Origin: Homalodisca vitripennis
Taxonomy: Eukaryota; Arthropoda; Insecta; Hemiptera; Cicadellidae
Reading direction: 5' to 3'
Assembly: GCF_021130785.1 (NCBI RefSeq)
Contig: NC_060210.1
Location: 183,054,001 to 183,118,000, forward strand
DNA: 64,000 nt
The position numbers were made by a program, and so were the translations under genes. Shown here piece after piece: positions 35,200 through 47,399 of this stretch (positions are counted from its first letter, which is position 1; each line of letters opens with the position of its first letter). The notes under the pieces are model-generated. The model was not told where the DNA came from. It was given only the letters and a program-made list of their open reading frames with translations, and did no database searches.

Positions 35200-37180
35200 T
35201 TTCTAAATTAAAAAATTTACTTTAAAACAGATGCATAAAAAACCAGCTGAATTCTATCCCTTGTGGCAAATCTATAACTTCCTTGTATATATCTATCTTA
35301 AAATAAACAGGCATGACTTGTAAATTGTATACCACTTTTAAATGAAAGAAATGCTGTGTATGGAAACAAGATATATTCTTAATTTAGGAGAATTGAAGAA
35401 GACAGAAGTAATAACTTTGTCATTTGAGAGTTAACACTAACTGACAAAACGTCACTGGATTTGTTTGAAATAAAATCACAAGTTGTTATAAGGAACAAGG
35501 ATTCTTCAACGTACCAATGGAGCAATTCTGAAGAGTACAAATTTAATCCTTTAATACAAGCAAGTTGTCACCTACTGAAACTCATCACAGATTTTGTTTA
35601 GCCAGAAGGCATATATGGAAGGCAGGCTCGTCAAGATTAGAAGGTCATGTAAGTGGGTAAATTTAAGTTTATTTCTACCTCGATGTTGCCACTAACTGAA
35701 ACTTCAAAGTTTATCACTGAAGGAAACTTTGCTCTTGTGATAGCACAAGTTATTCAGTGAATCGTGCCCCAATTTCATGTTGAATTGCAGGACAATTGCG
35801 CACCTGAGAGACAATGGGAATACCTATTTACCTTTATTACAATATACTTTCTAGTCTACGTTTCCATGATGTCAAACAATTGAAGCGTTAATTTTGAACT
35901 TCTTCGTCCCAGATTTTTTTTATCTCTTCAGTCGAACAAGACTCCGTATTCCAGGGGTTCAGTCTGTGAAATTGGTAGATTTCAGACGCTGCACTAAAAT
36001 AGAGCAAACTCAACATTCACAAAATAATATAAATGGCAGTCATAAATTTGAAAAACATCGACCTGTATTTACGGTTCTAATACCTTCCTGAGGACACTTG
36101 TGGTGTATCAACGCATGAATGTAATTCAAGTTTTATTATGAATTATTAAGTGTTTTACTATTTTGATGTATCAGTTTGATTATCAAGGTAGTTGGTAATT
36201 TAATTGAAATCCAATACACTAAATACATTACTTCTTATAAATATATTGGAAATTACCTGCCTCGTACATTAAATATTTTGATTTCAGAATTATAAAGTTT
36301 GAACAGTTGAATATCCCACTAAAATTTCATAACTGAAAAAAAATTGAAAAATTAATTCATAAGATCAAAAATTCCTATATAATATTGAGATGCAGCGCCA
36401 AAACTTCGTAAGCATGTAGATTTTTCTAAAAAACTTACGTTTTGTTATAGAATGGAAGTAAAAGATATAGTAAATAAGTTGTTGGAATAGATTCTCTTTA
36501 ATATTCAACGCAAGTCTCTGAATCCCGCATTGGAATTATAGCAAACATGTAAATCGTGTATAAATTTTACCGTTTTTTATATTACGGTACATACAAAAAT
36601 TCTAAGGTTTGAATGTTTTTTAATTTATATTGCTTTATGAACTTTGGAGTAAGCCAAGCAGGCAATATATTGTATTAAATACTTTAATCAGTCGATAAAA
36701 TTAATATATACAGTTTAATAATATGAAATTAACTAATAATGAAATAATATCTAGTGCCAAAATCTAAGTCTGGTTCTATAAAACATATGCTTTGTATTCA
36801 TGGTACTACTATAGTTTCAGAAAGCATTTATTTGTTCAGTATTTAATCAGTTGTACACTCAATTACAAAATTAAGTTTGCCATTTACTTACCATTTTACT
36901 CCAGCATCAATGATAATCTGACTTACAAGATCAAATAAGAAAGTAATATGTTAGGAGCCCGTTTTTTAGCTGAAAAAGTGCATTTCACTGAAGGTTTTTT
37001 TACATTTCTTCAGAGTTCTTGGTGTACGAATCATTCCTTAAACCTGTCCGAACGTTAAAATGTGTGATGGGTATTTTATTACACAAATCTAATCACAATA
37101 AAGATATAAAGCACGTTAATAAATTACTATTATTTATAACGGCATGTTATAGTTAGGTATCTAGTGTTGCTGTATTTAGG
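35200..37180. other. AT-rich stretch between two LINE copies
   Basis: No gene or repeat recognised. It is possible that 36950-37180 is eroded upstream sequence of the LINE remnant at 37.2 kb, but no protein motif remains. Confidence 0.45.
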
Positions 37181-37189
37181 TATTTATAA

Positions 37190-37772
37190 GTATTTACAAA
37201 AGCGAGTGATCCGCACCATTGCAAAATTGAAGTTAGAGAATCGTGCAGGTCAACTTTCAAAAGGTTGCAACTGTTAACTCTGCCTAGCCTCTACATTTTA
37301 GAAACAACGTTGTATTGTATGTCTAAATGTGCCTTGACTACGGGCCGAGACATTCATTCGTACGGGACTAGAGGCAGAGACAACTACCCAACTGGGAGAC
37401 ACAGGACGGTGGTTTATGAACGCTTGCTTTCACAGGCAGGGAGGGGTTCATTTTATTAACAGATTGCCTAATGAATTAAGAAAAGCCTCTACGCTCAAGG
37501 CGTTAAAAACTCGTTTAAAACGCTGTTTAGCGTCAAATGCATTTTACAATATAAAAGAGTTTCTGGAATATGACTAGGAGACCACTCAATAACAAAACTG
37601 ACTCTCGAAAGAAGTGGGAATTATTGGTGATGAATGAACGTGGAATGAGTGATCAAATGTATGTCTGAATGAGAGCTCGATGTGGTATGTATGTCTAAAT
37701 TTTAACATATTTGACGTTTGTTATACAAATGTATTTTTGTCTCCGCAATAAAAAATTGACTATTGACTACTA
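37190..37772 (+). pseudogene. LINE remnant: C-terminal end of a reverse transcriptase ORF and 3' tail
   Basis: Pieces of one C-terminal domain appear in different frames. QKRVIRTIAKLKLENRAGQL lies near 37200. LQLLTLPSLYILETTLYC, RDIHSYGTRGRDNY and GRHRTVVYERL lie at 37265-37435. FINRLPNELRKAS, LKTRLKRCL and FYNIKEFL lie at about 37449-37565. This order is typical of the tail of CR1/Jockey-type ORF2 proteins in insects. Frameshifts near 37240 and 37440 break it. The 3' end is CAATAAAAAATTGACTATTG followed by a second TGACTA unit at about 37770, a repeated-tail terminus of LINE type. The endonuclease and catalytic domain are absent (5' truncation). It is a different family from the 31.6-kb element, whose tail is ATT-rich. 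Confidence 0.75.
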
Positions 37773-37774
37773 TT

Positions 37775-38544
37775 TAATTTATATTTTATAATTATTTAGG
37801 TATTTATTTGTTAGTATTTAGTTGTTTATAATTAGGTAATTTAATTATTAATTATTTGCTCTATACATAAATATAATATTTATTTGACACAATTATAAAT
37901 TTATATAAAAAACTAAAACTAAGTCATTAAACTGATTGTGTTATTATTTATTGTAACAAATTAAAAAATACAGATTTTACAATAGTGTCTATATGTATTC
38001 TTTTCAAAAATAATAAATTAGAATATACTTTTTAATTTTGATAATGTATAAAATACAAAAAAAGTGTGGCGTGTGTAAATGTGGTGTAAATTAATATCAC
38101 CATGATTTATGGAAAGCTAATTCAATAATACATAATAAATAATTAAAAATGTATCAGTTGAGAAAGATATTTCATAAAAACGTTTATTATATTGTAGGAG
38201 AGTTCAATATAAAACAATGCTAGATTGTAAATAGAATCCAGCCAAAAAAGTCCTAAAGTTTAGTAGAGGAATAGGTTTATTAATTTAATCCTTAAAACTG
38301 GAATTATTGGTCAATACATAGAATAGTACTTTTTACTGAAACTTAAATAATATATATTCTCTTGTATCCGTCCTTGACCGTCATAACATAAACAAAGGAC
38401 AACTTGACATTTAATCAATGTTACCTTTAGGTCTATTTGTGGCTTGCACTAATTGGAACCACTTCACACCCGGACCACATTTCCGTTACCCACAAACTCT
38501 GTTATTATTGGTTATAGGATACAAGGTTACAGGAGTTAAAAACG
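37775..38544. other. AT-rich stretch before the inverted repeat
   Basis: Very AT-rich with no gene or element end. The last 150 bp become GC-richer just outside the left arm. Confidence 0.5.
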
Positions 38545-40875
38545 GCTGCAACGTCCGACGGTAAAGAATTATTAGATTGTGCAGTTTGCAATATACCTAT
38601 TTATTATTTATGTAGGATAAATACTTGTAGTAAATTAGATTGGCAATACAGTTAGTGTTACACAACGTAATAATTGCATGTATATAACCTCCACAATTAT
38701 TGAGTAAATATTATATAATACATTCGTTGATCTACCAAACACATCGACTACCATATCGAATAACATATTATTCTCAGTTAAACTCACTATAAATTCACTT
38801 ACAATTCATCTTTCATACATCTCATGTATCAGGTAATGTGAATGTATAAGAAAATAATGTATAAGGAATGGCAAAAAATATTTGGGTTTCATATCATATA
38901 TTTAAGTTAAGATTTAAACTTTAGAAAAATAAATAAAACCGTTTAAAATTGTATAATTAAAAGCCAGGACTTATTTCATAGGTTGTACACCATATAATCA
39001 ACAATACCCCTATGTAGTCTCGTATCTAGTACAGGTAGACAATGGGGTAAAATATAGTTGGTGAAGTAAGGGAGAACGATGACTTATTGTTACCTGAAGT
39101 TAGGAACTGCGAGCTCATTAGGTCTTTGTGTACTTTGGTTTGGCCATGAATGGTAACAACCTTTTCTCCTGCTTCTGCGACAGAACTCTGAACTTTTACT
39201 AAGTAATAGACCTTACTGATTGCTCTTTGTCTTTTGTTTTATCACTACTTCACTCAATGTTTCTGAGATTGATATGCAGCTTTATACACATCCCAGTAAT
39301 AAGCGCAGAAAAAAACCTAATTTGAATCAGTTAACCTAAACTTTTTATAGAAAATACGGGCCTCCAAAAGATTTTAGTTTTTTGACTAGTGTATATATAT
39401 CATAGTAGTAGTGTGTATATATTTTTGACAAATTAGCCATTAGCACCTACACTTCGGGATTTTTATTTAAATGTTTTTTACAAGACAAACATGTCTCCAC
39501 AGTCTTCCCTGCTCAAAATGAGGAGAAACATTGTGGCTACATTGTGCGGTGACAGAATACTACTGGAAAAATGGCAATGATTGTTACTCATAATGTCCCA
39601 CTACTGACCCATGTACAAAAAATGTATTATTATTACGAAAAACTATAATTTATTGGGATCATAACGAATATTTATGACTACGATACGATTAATGTTAGTT
39701 TCTTAAATAGTTCTGGCTTTCTGTACACCTAAAATTGCTAGACATAAACAAAGAGGAGAGTTTTTGGGGATTTGCTTATGCTGTTTTCTTTCGAGATAAA
39801 TATAATATAACAGTGATTTACTCGTTTTTTTTTACGTTTAAATAAAGACAGTATAGTGGAGGGTATATTTACAATAGGGGAAGGAATAAGAACGGAGGAA
39901 CCCGGGCGCTAATACGACTCAATTAGCTATTCGCTCCGTAACTATAGTTCAAGGAAACAAGCTAGCACACTGAGCTCGTGCCCATTTCAATTAGAACTTC
40001 AAACCAATGCACCAGGCACAGTGCAATTTTGACGGCAGAAAAATCACAGGAAAGGCTCCGTGTCCGTTTTACACACAATTGATATCATTCAACGACGGAA
40101 CCAATAAAATAGGATGACTTAAGAGTGCTCATCAATCCTTAATTGGCTACACATCTTGTAACAAATAATGATGTTTACGAGAAGATAAAATAGATATTAC
40201 AAGAAATGGATTTAAAATGGGATAACTTTCCATAAAAAGGTAATCGAAAATACTATGAAGTAGCTTCTAAAACTGAAAAACTGACGACACTGACAAACAT
40301 TTGGGAAGTAAACAAATATAATATAAATAGTCGGTTAGTATGTTAGTATCAGTTACTATTCGTTTAAGAATTAGATAATTGATGATCTGAATATATATGA
40401 GTTAATAGTAACAGTTATTGATAGGTATTTCCAAAACATTTTGGTTAAATAATCACTTATAAATCCTAATGTTAAGCAAGACTATCTGAGAACACACATA
40501 TATGGGGTTATGAAACGTAAGTGGAGTAGCTTTTACTGAATATTATAAGCCTTTAAGAATATAATGTACTTCCTAAGATCAAATCCTAAGACTTACAATG
40601 GCCATACCAAGCAAACGTCAACAGCACACGCGAATAGGCGACACCTATTCAAAACTGGTGGTCGGTGAAGTAGAAAGTGCTGTGAAGTAGTCTTTGAATG
40701 TGTTCACAAATATATGCAGAAAACATAAACTAAGATACATTGCAGGACCGGAAGCCGTTGATAAAACGTCAAAATATATCAAACGGGGAAACGGGGTTTA
40801 GTACACAAAGGAGCTTGCTACGTAAACTAGTATTAATAACTGCCAATATCCGAGGAAACAAGGAAGCATGATAAG

Positions 40876-40878
<3 letters not shown>

Positions 40879-40921
<43 letters not shown>
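40879..40921. repeat. (TA)n microsatellite, left arm only
   Basis: About 42 bp of AT dinucleotides follow ATAAGCTGAT. The mirrored place in the right arm (near 51170-51205) has unique sequence instead, so the expansion arose after the arms formed. Confidence 0.95.
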
Positions 40922-40923
<2 letters not shown>

Positions 40924-42539
40924 ATAACACAGATATTTAGACAGATCTCATTAGACCTGCATAATTTTTCAAATTTATCCTTAGTTTCTCACCACCTAAA
41001 TACTTCATTCATAGAGCTATAACTACACAGGAACATAAGTATTATATTCCTTTTATGTATTATAAAACTGTCCTACTTTTTCGAGACTTGCAGCCTAATG
41101 ACCTATATTGAAACACATGAATGCATACAACATTAATGGATAAATGGCATATGACGTGATAATGTCTGTACTGAAATAGCCTCCGTATTGTATTTTAAAA
41201 TATTCTTTGAAGACTGAGGAAGGTTTTTATAAAGAGAAAATTGAAAAAGTTTCCCGGGATATTTTTATGAATTCGGAATAATAATGATACTGTTTATGAA
41301 ACGTAATCCAAACGCAACTTTTACCAAACAGGTTTTATCACCTTCAGCTGACGTTTGCAAAACTTCTTGTTTACATTTAAATTTTATAAAATATCAAATC
41401 TATAGTAGTGTAATGCAGGTAGTGAGTGAAGTCATGTATAAATTAATCTTTAATGTTTCTAAGAAAACAACGTGAATTGGCACCTAAATACTATTATTCT
41501 CCCTTTTGTGATAACATAAAATCAAATTGAACTTCGGCCAAAATTATTTTCTGGTTTTATTGTGTATATTTATAAAAAATATTTTACCAATATCTTTCAA
41601 ATCAAAAAACTTAGTTCCAAAGTATAGGTCTGAAAATTAGCCTCTGTGTCACGTCCACACTTTAATGACAAAAAATGTATTTGTATACATTAATACGACT
41701 ATTACAAATGGAGTTAGGACTATAAAATTAAAAAAAATTACATTTAGGAACAAAAACTTATTACTTGGTAAAAACGTTTATATCGTTTGTAACTGTAAAA
41801 GAACTGTTTTAATGACGAGAGTTAAAAGTAAATACACTCGTACTATTATTGAATTGTATTTATTAATTATTTTTCTGTTGAATGACAATCTAAATATAAA
41901 CCTTACTATTAGAGATGTAGCCTCGAAAATATTTGATAAACATGTATATAATAATAAACCTTTTTAAAACTTTTTTTATTTTTGTACAATGTACATTTCG
42001 AATACTGGGAATTCATTTTCAGGTAATAAGGTTAAGTTAAATTATGTAAAGTTACTTAATTTATAACTTATAACGGTTTATTATTATATACATATAAACC
42101 TTACATTTGGTGCATAAAGATTGTATTAAATTGTGTTAATGTGTTCTTAAATGCTTGCATCTCAGTTTTTCTATTCTCTCTCTGTCCATACACAGCCAAA
42201 GATAAGTGAACCCTTTCTACCGTCCTACAGTAGCTGCACCTGCCGCCATTGTTCTTGTCCTTACAGCAACATCTCTCTCCCACCTTTCTTTGCTATCGTT
42301 TAATGTTGCATTTTAGTAACAAAACCTTTTATAGCGAGTGGTATAAATAAAAACTACAAACTAGTAAACTTTTATGTCTGTCAACAATGGAAACTTTAGT
42401 ATTGCTAATGTGATTTGTTTGATAAAATTACGTTCAAGGTGAAATAAAGGGTTTATTTATAAATTCCACAAACATGTATATTTGGCATTATGCAGTATTA
42501 TTAAAAAGCCTAAAAACTAAGATAGAAAAACTGTATTAT

Positions 42540-43075
42540 TATTATTTAAAAGTAAGAAATCTTGTTGTTTTGCAAAACAAATTGCTTACTTTTTTAACGG
42601 TTTGACGTATTTAACCTTATTATAGGTATATACGAAGCAAACTTCTTTTAAGTTATACGCTTTTTAGGAATGTAAATAACTCAAACAATCATGAGGGCAT
42701 TATATAATAAAGGTTACATTTAGAATTATATAGAACCATATGAAAGTTAAAATTAAAAAGTGCAGTATACGAAAAAAATTCAGTATTAATCAGGTAGTTG
42801 TATTTACCAAAACAAATTCCATAAAAATTCCAATCCTAAAGTCTAGCCAGGCTATAAGTGGCTGGATATATCGATAAAAATCATATCGATAAAACTACGC
42901 TTTGCGTTTTATAAGTTCAAGAGTTTGCGCGGTTCAGTAGTAAATTTTGAAAATCGTCAGAATAGTTTTCGTATTTTCTTCAAACGTTTGGGAAGTTAAA
43001 CGTTTTGGACATTTCATTAATTCATTAGTAGACACTGTCAAATCAATTTTCAAAGGAAGATTCGTAGTTAGTAAA
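42540..43075. other. Left-arm-specific segment of about 0.5 kb
   Basis: The flanks of this segment (AAAAGCCTAAAAACTA near 42505; TTAATTGCCTCATTGGTATG near 43085) correspond to right-arm positions near 49780 and 49700. Only about 0.1 kb separates them there, compared with over 0.5 kb here. It is either an insertion in the left arm or a deletion in the right. It contains paired ATCGATAAAA motifs near 42870 and 42887. No target duplication was recognised. Confidence 0.45.
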
Positions 43076-43662
43076 CTTTAATCTTAATTGCCTCATTGGT
43101 ATGTGTATATTTGAAATGTTTTTGTATGCCAAACATAATATCATAGAATAGATATCACATTGATATATTCTATCAGTCAGTTGAGACTTCAAAATGTAAT
43201 AGAACTTCTAAAAAATGTAACCATTTTGATATTCCATGTGTTTACAGATATTGTGCAAAATCCCTACGTTTAATGCTGGAATTTCGGAGGTATAATGACG
43301 TTATTTCCTCGCACCTCACATTTTGACACCAATTTCCTGCATGTTAAGCCTCTCGCAGTAGCGCTACAGTCCGCAACATTTTGTCAATATATCACAATTC
43401 TAAAATGTACCGTATTTTAATGATTGCCCTATAGTTTAATATATAAAAATGCTATTAAAGAATTAAGCCGATTTTATGCGTACTTTTTACCAACAATCAG
43501 TTATTAACGCGTTATTTGTTCCATATATTTGATTATATCTAAATATTCGCCAATGTTACATTATAAATCGGTAAGGGCAACAAAGAAAGGTTTGGTACAG
43601 ACCGATCCATCTAGTATGAACCGTGACTAATCATGCCCATAAGCCATACTTCCCTCTCCAGT

Positions 43663-43914
43663 CTATACAAAAGTACAGTAAACATTCCACGCTAAACTTA
43701 ATGGTTTTACTGCCAATGTTAATATCATATACGAACTCTGCATTGCTGGATGTGCTGAGATATTGGAGCTGGCTGTGCTTGGTAAACCCGTGAGAGGGGT
43801 AAGGTAGTCACAGGAGGTGGAGGAACAGGTCATCTTCCCCTGTTCAGGATTCACGCTAGGTAGCGCAGTCTGAATGGGGTTTTCGGATCCCAGCATTAAT
43901 TTAATGTTTTTCAC
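43663..43914 (-). other. Arm segment with a partly conserved open frame
   Basis: An 83-codon minus-strand frame reads through GLPSTASSNISAHPAMQ and LTLAVKPLSLAWN. In the right arm (about 48910-49145, plus strand) the homologous text reads RPSTASSNIYAPPAIQ and LTLVVKPLRLGW, but with stops upstream. The two copies keep frame over about 45 codons. I do not recognise the family, and the opposite strand also stays partly open, so coding by an ancestral element is only a possibility. Confidence 0.2.
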
Positions 43915-44315
43915 AAGAGATATTGTTGTTAGATCTATAGATAAAAGATTCGGAATGATATTGAAAGTTAGACAAAGTTTGTTTCGGGAGATTGAGTTTA
44001 CCTTCCAAATGCATTAGCGTGTTTCAGCATTGTATTAGATGTTTTAAGAGGTGAGTTATGATGGCCCTTACTAGACATTTGACGTGCTCCTGTCACTCAG
44101 CCAATACAAAGATCTGACTTTGAAGCTGTTTCTAGGCACAAGTATTGAAATTAAGACTTATGTTTCATTCAATTTCCTCCAATCCATTTTATGCAGCGTA
44201 TTAAAGGTATTCACTAAAATGTGGGGATATATGGAACTTTAAATGATATCTAGATTGTATTAGCATATCTGTAAATAACAACAAAAATATTTTTTTTTAT
44301 TTGCACCTCCAACAC

Positions 44316-45115
44316 TTTCTGGTTGTATTTTATTAAATGAAAGCCACATCAATACCCGATTATAAGTCAGGAACATCTTTGGACTTTAAGTACGTTTAAT
44401 GTATAAATTCTTGATCCCCAGTAATGAAAATACAACACCAGTCATTTACAAATGAATTTATAGAATTAGACTGCGTTAGTTTATTTAATAAATAAATGTG
44501 TCGTTTAGGACAATAAAAATTTATTGAATTATCAAGTTTGTAAATTCGATTTGTTTGAAGCGTTTGTAAACAATAATTTGTAACACATGGATAGCTTGGA
44601 ACCACAAAACTTTACATTACATTTGATTTAGAACTTCCTTTATGGCGTCATACTGTCCCCTACTCTAAAATGGAGCATTCGTTTTTCGTTCATGTTGTTT
44701 CAATAAATTTTATGTTCATTTTAACTGATGGTCAATACATAGTAGCATACAATACAGTATTGTGGCAATAATGGTCATAACTTATATATGAAAATAAATG
44801 TCTCATCCGTTCCAGAGTTAAAAAATATTTTTCAAAAACTCTATTTCATTGGCTGATCGTTAGCAAAGCATACATCATGAATTTAATACCGATCTATCTG
44901 GCTGTCCGTACTATAACTCGAAGAACGTAGATCTGTAAAGAGTTACTGTGATATTCCGCGCTTTGGCTCCTCTAACACGTTCTTGTATTTTTTAAATGAC
45001 AACCACACCAATACCCTTGCATTGCGATAAGTCAGTAACTTCTTAGGCTTTCATTACGTTTCATTTGGACATTCTCAATTTTCATATAAAAATACAACCA
45101 CAGTCTTGTACACTC
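44316..45115 (+). repeat. Tandem duplication within the left arm, period about 655 bp
   Basis: GTATTTTATTAAATGAAAGCC with CAATACCCGATTATAAGTCAG near 44325 recurs as GTATTTTTTAAATGACAACC with CAATACCCTTGC and GATAAGTCAG near 44980. Both run on to AAAATACAAC(A/C)ACAGTC-like text. The right arm carries the same doubled block at about 47840-47905 and 48400-48480, so the duplication predates or accompanied formation of the arms. Confidence 0.65.
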
Positions 45116-45511
45116 GTAGTTTGCAAGAAAGGTGTGCTACGTAATTTTTTTAAACTGTTAAATGTACCGTTCCAGCATTCTGCTGCAAAGTGTACTTAAA
45201 ATTAAATATTTTTCTAAATTTTAAAATAAAAAAGAGTATAAAGAAGGATCTTGAAAAAGAGCTCTGTAGTTGTTCGTTAGAATTGTGTGGACAAGTTAAA
45301 AATATATTATGGAATTTCTATAACAAGGATCAGAGTGGAGGTCACGAGCAATGTGTAAACAAAAGGCAGTTGACAGACCGTGCCGGCTTCCGCGATCTTG
45401 AATTAGGCTGAACTCAACTTCTCTCTCGAACTTTTATTATACTTTGGTTTGCCAGCAATTGTAGTGAGTGAGAGGATTTTGCCTGAAAAGTTGCGTGCTG
45501 GATTCAGAGGG

Positions 45512-47399
45512 CTCGGATTTTTGTATTCTTGAATCGAATTAGAAGGAGAGAGTTTTTGTGTTCTAGAAACAGAATCGTCTCGGTCATTTCCACTCTGAGT
45601 TTAAGTGTGGCAAGATAGAGTTAGTGTAGAAAATTGAGGTAACGAGGGAGATTTTTATAGTAGAAATTGTTAGAGGTTTTATGTTTTATACGGTTACATT
45701 TACTTAAAATTTGATCAGTGATATTAAAATATAAGATTAACTTGATTTAAAGGAAATAATCATAAGGAACAGGCAAGGCTATAATTCTTGAATATTTAAT
45801 TGAGTGTTAAATTAGATGTATTTGATCTAATAGTATCCGTAATAAACCACCTTTTAATAAAATAAATTTGAGTATACTTGGAAATTATATTGATTAACTT
45901 GTCAAATTTGGAACTCTGTAGTATACTGCATTACTCAGAAATTTAATAGCTGTGACAAACTTTTAAATCTATAAAATGACTCATTTTATTTTGATACAAG
46001 CGATATTTTTAGTTCAAAAGTTAACGTTAAAGAATAATTTAATCGAGCAAATTTTTAGTTATTAGTTAGATATTTTTAATTACATAAACGTTTATTTCGT
46101 TTTGAAGATTTTACTTTAATCTTCGAATTAAGGAAATTCTTTTGTATTTTTTTAATAATTTTTGCAATGAGACACTTAAACAAGTTTGTGGTCATCTGCA
46201 TATCTTAGCTATCTGTAGTACACTACTGTAAATATAATACTGTCTAATAAGTTTAAAACATGGAATTTTGAACGGAAAATTGGACCTTGTTTCTGAATTG
46301 TATTATTAAAATTGTAATAACATCATAGCAGTTGTACAAATTCTTCTTGAAAGGTATCTCTCCATTATTACTCAACTGGAAGTGAGTTATCGACTGGAAT
46401 AACATATAAAAAAATAATATCAATTATAAAGAAATTAATTATTGTTGTGTATGAAAATTTATTAGAAGGATTTGCAACAATGTGCCATACTCGGAAATTT
46501 GAACCACTAAGCTCAACATTACATTTGATTAACAGCTTCCTTTATCGCCTTATCTAAGCCCCGTACTCTATAAATTGAGAGGGAACATTGTGACGTAAAT
46601 AGCCGTTCCTTTATGTTATATAAATTTAATATTCAGTATATAATTGTTGTGTAGACAATATCTTAGCAGCTTTACTTGTGTCTTGCGGAGACTTACCTAC
46701 TCATTTATAGATAGAAATTCAAATCCGTTTGTGTAACGATTTTAAAACTAATATTTTATTATTATTTACAGCTTAGGTGAAGGTTATAATCGCGTGAAGG
46801 GCAATTTATATGATCATAAGGTCTTCAGTTAACAAATGTTTTGATAGTTGCAGATTAAAAATTTAATCTGGGGAATATACTGTAAATAGTGTATATTTTT
46901 GACATATTAGAGATTATCAGGTCTTTATGTTATGATTTAGAAATGGAAGCAAATGAAAATGTGTTGCAAAGTGATATATGTACTGAATCAATACTTATGG
47001 TCCACACATTTGTAACTTTTCAGATATTTTCAGATCTCTTTAATTAGGTTCAAATTGTAAATTAAATTTATTTAAAATTTTTAAACTCGTTCAAATGTAC
47101 CAATATACAAAATATTTCTACTAAACGGTCAGCGTTTCACCCTTTCAAAATAAACAAAAACTATTATCACTTACAATCCCATAGATTTTGCTCTTCTTGA
47201 TAATTAAATTAGAGAATTTTTTAACGTTTAGTAGAATTTATAAACAATAAGTAGGCCTAGTTATTTTCTTTTGTGTCAAGTAAAATTACGGAATAGCTAG
47301 AAAATAAGTACATAAATACGAGTATACATTACTTGCCCAAGTTTAAAATATAATATTCTCTCTAATTTCTAATTTCAATACAGAACATGTAATTTCAAA
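45512..47399. other. Spacer (loop) of the giant inverted repeat
   Basis: About 1.9 kb, AT-rich, separating the arms. Weak symmetry may extend a few tens of bases into it (GTATTCTTGAATCGAATTAG near 45522 against the complement of 47360-47390). It has no gene. It holds one extra fragment of arm-type sequence at about 46490-46600, annotated separately. Confidence 0.6.
46490..46600 (+). repeat. Third, partial copy of arm sequence in the spacer
   Basis: GAACCACTAAGCTC, ACATTACATTTGATTAA, CAGCTTCCTTTATCGCC and CCCGTACTCTATAA parallel 44600-44680 of the left arm (GAACCACAAAAC, ACATTACATTTGATTTA, GAACTTCCTTTATGGCG, CCCCTACTCTAAAATGG), in the same orientation. The right arm has the complement near 48215-48270. 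Confidence 0.6.

Larger units (their letters stand above)
38545..45511 (+). repeat. Left arm of a giant inverted repeat (about 7.0 kb)
   Basis: This arm is matched in reverse complement and in the same order by 47400-53792. Anchor pairs include GGCTGCAACGTC at 38545 with its complement ending at 53792; AATTAAAAGCCAGGAC near 38956 with 53345; AGGCACAGTGCA near 40013 with 52315; CCAATATCCGAGG near 40842 with 51230; AGGCAATTAAGA-type text near 43090 with 49705; the nearly identical GGAATTTCGGAGGTATAATG near 43280 with 49515; and GCCGGCTTCCGCGAT near 45383 with 47520. Identity varies from roughly 80-85% to about 95% near 43260-43420 by eye. No domain-bearing protein was found in it. Confidence 0.93.

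Noticed and set aside
42101..42283. Cysteine-rich 60-codon frame (ERCCCKDKNNGGRCSYC) as a possible zinc-finger end of a transposase
   Set aside because: The homologous stretch in the right arm (49990-50190) does not keep this frame or the cysteines, and the spacing fits no family I know.
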